Shown: positions 41,649 to 48,548 of the stretch, piece after piece
How positions within the stretch are numbered: the first letter of the stretch is position 1
Layout of the letters: each line of letters opens with the position of its first letter
Source: Streptomyces chromofuscus
GTDB lineage: Bacteria; Actinomycetota; Actinomycetes; Streptomycetales; Streptomycetaceae
Length of the DNA stretch: 64,000 nucleotides
Reading direction: 5' to 3'
Assembly: GCF_015160875.1 (NCBI RefSeq)
Contig: NZ_CP063374.1
Span: 5,211,501-5,275,500, forward strand
Notes under the pieces: generated by a model
What the model saw: the letters and a program-made list of their open reading frames with translations, nothing else
The model's database searches: none
Told to the model about the DNA's origin: nothing
Made by a program: the position numbers and the translations under genes

Positions 41649-42827
41649 GTGTCGCTGCCACCCCTGGTCGAGCCGGCCGCCGAGCTCACCGTAGACGAGG
41701 TCCGCAGGTACTCCCGCCACCTGATCATCCCCGACGTCGGGATGGACGGGCAGAAGCGGCTGAAGAACGCCAAGGTGCTCTGTGTCGGCGCCGGCGGCCT
41801 GGGCTCGCCGGCCCTGATGTACCTGGCCGCGGCGGGCGTCGGCACCCTCGGCATCGTGGAATTCGACGAGGTCGACGAGTCCAACCTGCAGCGCCAGATC
41901 ATCCACAGCCAGGCGGACATCGGCCGCTCCAAGGCCGAGTCGGCCCGCGACAGCGTGCTCGGCATCAACCCGTACGTGAACGTGGTCCTGCACGAAGAGC
42001 GGCTCGAGGCCGACAACGTGATGGACATCTTCAGCCAGTACGACCTGATCGTCGACGGCACGGACAACTTCGCCACCCGCTACCTGGTCAACGACGCCTG
42101 CGTGCTGCTGAACAAGCCGTACGTCTGGGGCTCGATCTACCGCTTCGACGGCCAGGCCTCCGTGTTCTGGTCCGAGCACGGCCCCTGCTACCGCTGCCTC
42201 TACCCGGAGCCCCCGCCCCCCGGCATGGTCCCCTCCTGCGCCGAGGGCGGCGTGCTCGGCGTGCTGTGCGCGTCCGTCGGCTCCATCCAGGTCACCGAGG
42301 CCATCAAGGTCCTCACCGGCACGGGCGAGCCGCTGGTCGGCCGCCTGATGATCTACGACGCCCTGGAGATGCAGTACCGCCAGGTCAAGGTCCGCAAGGA
42401 CCCGAACTGCGCGGTCTGCGGCGAGAACCCGACCGTCACCGAGCTCATCGACTACGAGGCCTTCTGCGGCGTCGTGTCGGAGGAGGCCCAGGCGGCGGCC
42501 GCCGACTCCACGATCACTCCCAAGCAGCTCAAGGAGTGGATCGACGACGGCGAGAACATCGACATCATCGACGTCCGTGAGATCAACGAGTACGAGATCG
42601 TCTCGATCCCGGGCGCTCGACTGATCCCGAAGAACGAGTTCCTGATGGGCACCGCCCTGGAGAGCCTCCCGCAGGACAAGAAAATTGTCTTGCACTGCAA
42701 GACGGGCGTCCGCAGTGCGGAAGTCCTCGCGGTCCTGAAGTCCGCGGGCTTCTCCGACGCCGTCCACGTCGGCGGCGGCGTGATCGGCTGGGTCAACCAG
42801 ATCGAACCGCACAAGCCGGTCTACTGA
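41649..42827 (+). CDS. moeZ: MoeZ-type adenylyltransferase/sulfurtransferase
   Basis: A 392-residue fusion. Residues 1-270 are an E1-like ThiF/MoeB domain with ATP site GAGGLGSPALMYLAAAG, EFDEVDESNLQRQ, DGTDNFATRYLVND and a zinc site made of CYRC and CAVC. Residues about 285-392 are a rhodanese domain with active-site Cys in LHCKTGVRS. It adenylates and thiocarboxylates the C-terminal Gly of sulfur carriers (MoaD, CysO, ThiS and secondary-metabolite carriers in Streptomyces). GTG start with CGGAG 5-6 bases upstream. Mycobacterial counterpart is Rv3206c, near DUF3152 there as well. Confidence 0.94.
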   Translation: MSLPPLVEPAAELTVDEVRRYSRHLIIPDVGMDGQKRLKNAKVLCVGAGGLGSPALMYLAAAGVGTLGIVEFDEVDESNLQRQIIHSQADIGRSKAESARDSVLGINPYVNVVLHEERLEADNVMDIFSQYDLIVDGTDNFATRYLVNDACVLLNKPYVWGSIYRFDGQASVFWSEHGPCYRCLYPEPPPPGMVPSCAEGGVLGVLCASVGSIQVTEAIKVLTGTGEPLVGRLMIYDALEMQYRQVKVRKDPNCAVCGENPTVTELIDYEAFCGVVSEEAQAAAADSTITPKQLKEWIDDGENIDIIDVREINEYEIVSIPGARLIPKNEFLMGTALESLPQDKKIVLHCKTGVRSAEVLAVLKSAGFSDAVHVGGGVIGWVNQIEPHKPVY

Positions 42828-42858
42828 CCAGGGCTCTCGCCGCCCCGCGAGGCCCACG

Positions 42859-42896
42859 AAGCCCACGGCCCCGACCAGCTCGGATGCCGTGGGCTT
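42859..42896. terminator. Bidirectional terminator between moeZ and azoR
   Basis: AAGCCCACGGC (42859-42869) and GCCGTGGGCTT (42886-42896) are perfect inverted repeats with a 16-base loop, between two convergent genes. Confidence 0.8.
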
Positions 42897-42931
42897 CTGC
42901 CGTTGGGGCGTCGGCTTCTCCCGTTGGGAAG

Positions 42932-43576
42932 TCAGGCGACGAGCTGTTGGCTGATCTTCTCCGCCTGCACACGGGCCTGCTCGTGGGCGTTGGCCAGGGA
43001 GGTCTCGTGGGCCGGGATGAGGTGGGCGAGCGCCGGGACGACAGGGGCCTTGGTCAGCTCGGGGGTGAGGGTGGTGACGTCGAGGCCGAGGTAGGCCGGG
43101 TCGCCCAGGACGGACTCCAGGGTCGGGACGAGGAAGTCCTTGCCGTGGTTGGGGGTGCCGGGGCCGTAGCCGCCGCCGCGGGCGGATATCAGCACGGCCG
43201 GCCGGCCGGCGGAGGGGGCCGTGCCGGAGGGGATGACGGTGCGGCCGACGATGATGACCTGGTCGAGCCAGGCCTTGAACACCGAGGGCATCGTGCGGTT
43301 GTACATCGGCACGGTGAACAGGTAGGCGCTCGCTCCCAGGAACTCCCCCACGAGTTCGTCCCGAACGGCGGCAGCCGCGGCCTGCTCCGCGGTGTGCTGG
43401 GCGGGGTCGGTGTGCTGGGCGGCAACGGCCGCCGCGCTCAGGTGCGGCACGGGAGAGGCGGCCAGGTCCCGGTGGACGACCTCGCCCGTCCAGGCCTCCC
43501 GGAAGGAGTCGGCGACCTGGCGGGAGACCGACGCGGCACCGAGGGAGGAGGAGTCGAGGTGCAGAAGGTAGGACAT
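42932..43576 (-). CDS. azoR: FMN-dependent NADH-azoreductase
   Basis: A 214-residue flavodoxin-fold protein. The N-terminal LHLDSSSLGAASVSRQ binds FMN phosphate; PMYNRTMPSVFKAWLDQVI (P-x-Y-N) and ISARGGGYG are the characteristic AzoR segments. It reduces azo dyes and, physiologically, quinones by two electrons. The start ATG 43576 is at the conserved SYLLHLDSSS. It is followed upstream by the DsbA-like gene in the same direction, with a divergent HxlR regulator beyond. Confidence 0.9.
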   Translation of the reverse strand: MSYLLHLDSSSLGAASVSRQVADSFREAWTGEVVHRDLAASPVPHLSAAAVAAQHTDPAQHTAEQAAAAAVRDELVGEFLGASAYLFTVPMYNRTMPSVFKAWLDQVIIVGRTVIPSGTAPSAGRPAVLISARGGGYGPGTPNHGKDFLVPTLESVLGDPAYLGLDVTTLTPELTKAPVVPALAHLIPAHETSLANAHEQARVQAEKISQQLVA

Positions 43577-43667
43577 GGTGAGCAAAGCCCTTCGTACGGG
43601 GTGATGGATGGTGGGCCGGGGTTCGTGCGGACCACCGAGCTAGGAGCGCAGCGGACCCGAGCGGGGG

Positions 43668-44399
43668 TCAGGCACGGGCGGCGTGATCGCCCGGCAGCAC
43701 GCAGCCGTCCGGGCCGCAGACCCCGTCGGCGTCCCCGTCCGGGGTCTGGACGAGCTGCGGATGGGTGGCGTCCCACACCTGCTGGAACACGTCAAGGAAT
43801 GTCTCGGTGTCCTGGGCGCCGGCGACGGCGTACTGGCCGTCGATGACGAGGAAGGGCACCCCGCGGGCGCCGAGGGTGCCGGCGCGGCGCGCTTCGTCCC
43901 GGACCTGCTGCCGGAATCGGCGCTCCACCAGGACCTGCCGGGTCTCCTCCCGGTCCAGTCCGAGTTCGTCGCTCAGTTCGAGCAGCGCGTCCACGTCGAA
44001 GAGCGAGTGGGCCTCGCCGAAGTAGGCGCGAAAGGTCAGGCGCCACGCCTCCGCGTGCTTGCCCTGGGCGGTGGCATGGGCAAGGAACTCGTGGGCCAGT
44101 TGGGTGCCGGCCTTCTTGTTGTCCAGCACGATGTACGGCCTCAGCCCTTCGCGCTCGGCCAGCACCTCCACCCGGCGGGTGGCCGCCTCGGCCTGAGCGT
44201 CGTCCATCCCGTACTTCTGCTTGAGCGCCTGCCGCGTGGGCACCGCGGGACTGCTCGGCAGGTCCGGGTCCAGCGGGAAGGAGCGGTGGATGAGCTCGAC
44301 GTCGCCGCCATGGGCGAACCGCTCCACGGCCCTGTCGAGACGGTGGCCGGCCAGACCGCACCACGGGCACGTGAGGTCGGACCAGATTTCCACTTTCAT
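43668..44399 (-). CDS. DsbA-family (FrnE-like) oxidoreductase
   Basis: A 243-residue cytoplasmic thioredoxin-fold protein without a signal peptide. The active site CPWC is at residues 11-14 (IWSDLTCPWCGLAG). The helical insert and cis-Pro loop GARGVPFLVIDGQYAVAGAQ are typical of the FrnE/polyketide-associated branch. It ends with a CGPDGC pair, possibly a second redox site. GGGAGGTG precedes the ATG. It is probably co-transcribed with azoR, 91 bases downstream, and divergent from the HxlR regulator. Likely role: thiol-disulfide isomerisation under oxidative or electrophile stress. Confidence 0.9.
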   Translation of the reverse strand: MKVEIWSDLTCPWCGLAGHRLDRAVERFAHGGDVELIHRSFPLDPDLPSSPAVPTRQALKQKYGMDDAQAEAATRRVEVLAEREGLRPYIVLDNKKAGTQLAHEFLAHATAQGKHAEAWRLTFRAYFGEAHSLFDVDALLELSDELGLDREETRQVLVERRFRQQVRDEARRAGTLGARGVPFLVIDGQYAVAGAQDTETFLDVFQQVWDATHPQLVQTPDGDADGVCGPDGCVLPGDHAARA

Positions 44400-44471
44400 G
44401 GGCTGCCACCTCCCATACTTACGCTTTGGGTGTAGCGCCATGATGGGCCGGCACGGAAGGCCGTACAAAAG

Positions 44472-44485
44472 GCACACGCGTGTGC
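44472..44485. promoter_or_regulatory. Perfect 14-bp palindrome in the HxlR/DsbA divergent region
   Basis: GCACACGCGTGTGC lies in the 109-bp gap between the two divergent starts. It is the best candidate operator for the HxlR regulator, since such proteins bind palindromes as dimers. Confidence 0.55.
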
Positions 44486-44508
44486 GCGACCGGAAGGGAA
44501 TGTGCGTC

Positions 44509-44976
44509 ATGGAGACCACCGCACGTCAGGTCACAGGCGAGACGGACATCGCCGCGGTCTCGGGACCCTGTGCCCGCTGGCCGGCGGAGAACAGGGAGAT
44601 CATCCGGCAGATCCTGGATCGGGCCGGCGACAAATGGAGCACGCTCGTGATCGCCGCCCTGGACGACGGCCCGTTGCGCTACACCGACCTGCTGCGCCGC
44701 ATCCCCGGCATCTCCCAGCGCATGCTGACCCTCACGCTGCGGCACTTGCATCGCGACGGACTGATCAGCCGCACGGCCTACGCCGAAGTGCCGCCGCGCG
44801 TGGAGTACGTCCTCACGCCCCTGGGCCTCACCCTGCACGACATCGTGGTGTCCCTGATCGACTGGGCCGGCATCCACCACGACGAGATCCGGGAGAACCG
44901 GGCCCGCTTCGACGCAGCCACCAGGCGAAGCCCCGCGGAACGGGATGCCCGTGGCCGGCGCGGGCGGACCAGCTGA
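44509..44976 (+). CDS. HxlR-family redox-type regulator with a single Cys
   Basis: A 155-residue winged-helix protein: residues about 25-115 hold GDKWSTLVIAALDDGPLRYT, LRRIPGISQRMLTLTLRHLHRDGLI and VEYVLTPLG. Its only cysteine is Cys21 in SGPCARWPAENREII, the position used as thiol sensor in YodB/HypR/QorR proteins. ATG 44509 has AAGGG at good spacing; ATG 44500 lies too close to the ribosome site. It is divergent from the DsbA-azoR pair, and B. subtilis YodB represses an azoreductase gene, so repression of this pair is likely. This link is inference. Confidence 0.87.
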   Translation: METTARQVTGETDIAAVSGPCARWPAENREIIRQILDRAGDKWSTLVIAALDDGPLRYTDLLRRIPGISQRMLTLTLRHLHRDGLISRTAYAEVPPRVEYVLTPLGLTLHDIVVSLIDWAGIHHDEIRENRARFDAATRRSPAERDARGRRGRTS

Positions 44977-45033
44977 CACGGGTTCGAACCATCGACCGGG
45001 GGCGCAGTTCACCGTCGTACGGGGCCTGACTCG

Positions 45034-45051
45034 CCCCCGGTTCACCGGGGG
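45034..45051. terminator. Short hairpin between convergent genes
   Basis: CCCCCGG and CCGGGGG (45034-45040, 45045-45051) form a 7-bp stem with loop TTCA, between the HxlR and the first peptidase gene. Confidence 0.6.
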
Positions 45052-45087
45052 AGACGGCCCAGCGGTCGTCGCTGGGCCCCGGCGGGG

Positions 45088-46635
45088 TCATGAACAGACC
45101 TTGCCGTCCTTCGGGACCGTTCCGTTCAGTGCGTAGGCGTTGATCGTGGAGTCGACGCAGTCGCTGCCGCTCCCGTAGGCACCGTGTCCCTCGCCCTTCC
45201 AGGTGAGCATCACGCCGACGCCCTTGCCCAGTTCGTCCGCCATCCGGCGGGCGCCCTCGTACGGTGTCGCCGGGTCGCCCGTGTTGCCCACGACGAGGAT
45301 CGGCGCCGCGCCCGGGGCGCTCACCTCCGGGGTGTCGAACTGTCCGGCCACCGGCCACTCGTGGCACCATCCCGCCGTGTCCCACCCGAGGAACGGACCG
45401 AACACCGGCGAGATCCTCTCGAACTCCGGCAGCAGCTTCTCCGCTTCCTCGGGCGTGGGCCGCTGCTTGTCGTCCAGACACGATATGACCCGCTGCGAGT
45501 GGGTCGTCGTGGCGTAGTCGCCCGCGGCATCGCGCTCGTTGTAGCTGTCGGCGAGCGCCAGCAGCCCGGAGCCGTCGCCCTGTTCGGCGGCCTCCAGGGC
45601 GCCCGTGAGCGTGGGCCAGCTCGCCTTGCTGTACAGCGGCAGGACGACGCCGGTGAAGGCGAGCGTCTGCGTCAGCTCGCGCTCACTCGACGTCGGCAGC
45701 GGCTCCGCGTCGATCCGCTCCAGCAGGTCCGCGATCTTGCGGGTGCCCTGCTCCGGGTCCTGGCCGGTCGCCTTCAGGTAGTCGTTGAGCGCGCGCTGGA
45801 AGCCGATCGTCTGGTTCTTGGCGTGGCCCACCGCGTCGGCGCTCGGGTCGACGACCGCGTCGAGGACCAGGCGTCCGACGTTCTTCGGGAACAGGTGGGC
45901 GTAGACGCCGCCGAGCTCGGTGCCGTAGGAGATGCCGAAGTAGTGCATCTTCGCGTCCCCGAGGACATGCCGCATCAGGTCCATGTCGCGGGCGGTGTCG
46001 GCGGTCGACACATGCGCCAGCAGCTCACCGGCGGACTCCTCGCAGCCCTGGCCGAAGTCGGCGGCGTCCCGGAAGTACGCCGTCTCCTCGGCCGGTGTGT
46101 CGGGGCTGACGTCCACCGCCTCGGCGGCCTGTATCTCCTCGTCGCTGCGGCAGCGGACGCCTTCACTGGCGCCGACGCCCCGCGGATCCCAGCTCACAAG
46201 GTCGTACCGCTCGTGGAGCGCCGAGGCGGTGGACGCGTACGCCGGCAGCGTCGACACTCCCGAGCCGCCGGGGCCGCCGAAGTTGAACAGCATCGAGCCG
46301 ATGCGGTCGTCGCCGGCGGCTTCGGAGCGGATCAGGGCCAGGTCGATCGTCCTGCCCCCCGGTTCCGCCCAGTCCAGCGGGACCTTCAGCGTCGCGCAGC
46401 GCCACTCGTCACCCGGCGCGGGGGCGTCGTCGGTGGCCTCGCAGTCGCCCCAGTCGAGTTTCTGGCCGGTGAGCGAGGAGGGCAGCCCGGACGCCGACCC
46501 GCCGGACGATTCGGCCGGCGGCGGGGCGGACGTCCCCTTGCCGTCGTCGGAGGAGTCGTCGGACGAGCCGCCGCATCCCGCCGCCAGTAGCCCGGCCGCG
46601 ACGGTCAGCGCCGTCCACCGTACGAAACGTGCCAT
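45088..46635 (-). CDS. Secreted lipoprotein alpha/beta hydrolase, tripeptidyl-aminopeptidase type (SlpD/E-like)
   Basis: A 515-residue exported hydrolase. The signal MARFVRWTALTVAAGLLAAGC has lipobox LAAGC at about residue 20, so it is membrane-anchored outside the cell. The core has LFNFGGPGGSGVSTLPAY, SWDPRGVGASEGVRC, the nucleophile elbow GISYGTELGG, the acid in VVGNTGDPATPYEGAR, and the catalytic His in GHGAYGSGSDCVD (TAP-like C-terminal domain). It probably removes N-terminal tripeptides. It matches mycelium-associated SlpD/SlpE proteins of S. lividans, which occur as an adjacent pair. The next gene is a close paralogue. Confidence 0.88.
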   Translation of the reverse strand: MARFVRWTALTVAAGLLAAGCGGSSDDSSDDGKGTSAPPPAESSGGSASGLPSSLTGQKLDWGDCEATDDAPAPGDEWRCATLKVPLDWAEPGGRTIDLALIRSEAAGDDRIGSMLFNFGGPGGSGVSTLPAYASTASALHERYDLVSWDPRGVGASEGVRCRSDEEIQAAEAVDVSPDTPAEETAYFRDAADFGQGCEESAGELLAHVSTADTARDMDLMRHVLGDAKMHYFGISYGTELGGVYAHLFPKNVGRLVLDAVVDPSADAVGHAKNQTIGFQRALNDYLKATGQDPEQGTRKIADLLERIDAEPLPTSSERELTQTLAFTGVVLPLYSKASWPTLTGALEAAEQGDGSGLLALADSYNERDAAGDYATTTHSQRVISCLDDKQRPTPEEAEKLLPEFERISPVFGPFLGWDTAGWCHEWPVAGQFDTPEVSAPGAAPILVVGNTGDPATPYEGARRMADELGKGVGVMLTWKGEGHGAYGSGSDCVDSTINAYALNGTVPKDGKVCS

Positions 46636-46817
46636 GGTCTCGATCCCCCCAGTCGGGCCGCCCGCGCTCGATCGCGAACAGGTGTCCCGCCATGGTAGGC
46701 CGATCGAACCGCACCCGCCGGAGCCTGTGGATAACCCGCTGACCTGCGCGTTCAAGCGCCAATCGGGCCGGGACCGCCGAACCGCGGACGCCGGCGCCGA
46801 CTGCCGGGCGGCCATTG

Positions 46818-48365
46818 TCAGGAGCAGACCGTCCCGGCCGTCGGCATCCTGCCGTTCAGGAGATAACCGTCTACCGCGCCCTGAACGCACGTGTTCTTGC
46901 TGTCGTACGCGCCGTGCCCCTGCCCCTTGTACGTCAGCTCCACGCCGACGCCCTTGCCCAGCGCCTGGACCATCCTGCGCGCACCCTCGTAGGGAGTGGC
47001 CGGGTCGCCGGTGTTGCCCACGACGAGGATCGGCGCCGAACCGGGGGCGCTCACGTCCGGATGATCGGCGGCGCCGGGCACGGCCCAGTCGGTGCAGCTG
47101 AGCATGCTCCAGGCCAGGTAGTCGCCGAACACCGGCGAGGCGGCCCGGAACTCGGACAGTTTCCGCTGCACGTACTCGGTGTCGTAGCGCGGCTTGTCGT
47201 CGGCGCAGTTGATGGAGACGTTGGCCGCGGTCAGGTTGCTGTACTCGCCGTTCTGGTTACGGCCGTTCAGCGAGTCCGACAGCAGCATCAGGATCTGGCC
47301 GTCCCCGTCGTAGGCCTGTTGGAGGCCTTCGGTGAGGTACTCCCAGAAGTCCTGCGAGTACAGCGCCTGGGCGATGCCGCTGGTGGCGGCGGTCTGGGTC
47401 AGCTCACGCGGGAAGATGCCCGGGATCGGCTTGCCGTCCAGGTCCTTCAGCAGCTGGGCGATGCGGTCCTTGACGTCCTGGGCGCTGTCCCCGACCGGGC
47501 AGTCCTCCACCTGCGACACGCAGTGCTGCGCGTAGTTGTCGAGGGCGAGCTGGAAGCCCTTGGCCTGACCGAGCGAGCCCTGTTCGGGGTTCTGCGTCGG
47601 GTCGACGACCGCGTCGAACACCGCGCGACCCACGTTCTTGGGGAACAGGTGGGCGTAGACGCCACCCAGTTCGGTGCCGTAGGAGATGCCGAAGTAGTGC
47701 AGCTTGTCGTCGCCGAGCACCTGGCGCATCAGGTCCATGTCCCGGGCCGCGTCGGTGGTGCGCACGTGCGGCAGCATCTCCTCGGAGTTCTTCTCGCAGG
47801 CCTCGTTGAACTCCTTGACGTTGTCGACGTACTCGGTGCGCTCGCGGGCGTCGTCGGGTGTGGCGTCCTGCTGGAAGTAGACGTCGAGTTGCTGGTCGTT
47901 CTCGCACCACACCGCGGCGCTGCGGCCGACGCCGCGTGGGTCGAAGCTCACCAGGTCGTAGCGGGTGCGCAGGGTGGTGTAGTCAGCGCCGAACGCGGGC
48001 AGCGTGGTGACACCCGAGCCGCCGGGGCCGCCGAAGTTGAAGATCAGCGAGCCGATGCGCTCGCTCGCCTCGCCGCTCGCCTTCGCCCGGATCAGCGCGA
48101 TGTCGATGGTGTCGCCCCGGGGGTCGTCCCAGTCGCGGGGCGCCTTCATGGTCGCGCACTGCCACTCGTCACCGTCCGGCAGTGGTGACGGGGCATCGCC
48201 GCCGCCCTCCGCCTGGGAGGGCACGGGGCAGTCCGTCCAGCTCAGCTTCTGGGCCGACAGATCCTGGTCGTTCTCGGAGGCTCCGCCGCACCCCGCCAGC
48301 ACGGTGGACAGCAGCACGGCGGTGACGGTCAGTGCGGCGGCGCGCAGCCGGGACGGATTCGGCAT
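46818..48365 (-). CDS. Tandem paralogue: tripeptidyl-aminopeptidase-type lipoprotein
   Basis: Also 515 residues, clearly related to the downstream gene by tandem duplication. Lipobox VLAGC at about residue 24 (LSTVLAGCGGASE). Motifs are the same: FNFGGPGGSGVTTLPAF, FDPRGVGRSAAVWC, GISYGTELGGVYAHLFPKN, VVGNTGDPATPYEGAR and GHGAYDSKNTCV. Two further Cys pairs may form disulfides. The gap of 182 bp to the next copy suggests separate promoters or a weak polycistron. In S. lividans the equivalent pair is slpD/slpE; I cannot say which copy is which. Confidence 0.88.
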   Translation of the reverse strand: MPNPSRLRAAALTVTAVLLSTVLAGCGGASENDQDLSAQKLSWTDCPVPSQAEGGGDAPSPLPDGDEWQCATMKAPRDWDDPRGDTIDIALIRAKASGEASERIGSLIFNFGGPGGSGVTTLPAFGADYTTLRTRYDLVSFDPRGVGRSAAVWCENDQQLDVYFQQDATPDDARERTEYVDNVKEFNEACEKNSEEMLPHVRTTDAARDMDLMRQVLGDDKLHYFGISYGTELGGVYAHLFPKNVGRAVFDAVVDPTQNPEQGSLGQAKGFQLALDNYAQHCVSQVEDCPVGDSAQDVKDRIAQLLKDLDGKPIPGIFPRELTQTAATSGIAQALYSQDFWEYLTEGLQQAYDGDGQILMLLSDSLNGRNQNGEYSNLTAANVSINCADDKPRYDTEYVQRKLSEFRAASPVFGDYLAWSMLSCTDWAVPGAADHPDVSAPGSAPILVVGNTGDPATPYEGARRMVQALGKGVGVELTYKGQGHGAYDSKNTCVQGAVDGYLLNGRMPTAGTVCS

Positions 48366-48548
48366 GCATCCATCCTGCGCCCGCAGCCGCCGGGCCGCTC
48401 GGGACGCGGGCCGTACGAGGTAGGTGTGGCGTGCGTGGCGTTGCCGGTGGGACGGGGTACATCGGCGTGCACGTAGAGGTGCCCGTGGGAGGCAGGGGCA
48501 GAGTACCCGCGCGCGTACGGCGGCCCCGCCCGTGCCCGCACCGATCCC

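Noticed and set aside
44975..45010. GGTTCGAACC motif looking like a tRNA T-arm
   Set aside because: I could not build an acceptor stem, D-arm or anticodon arm around it on either strand; it sits next to the end of the HxlR gene and is a chance palindrome.
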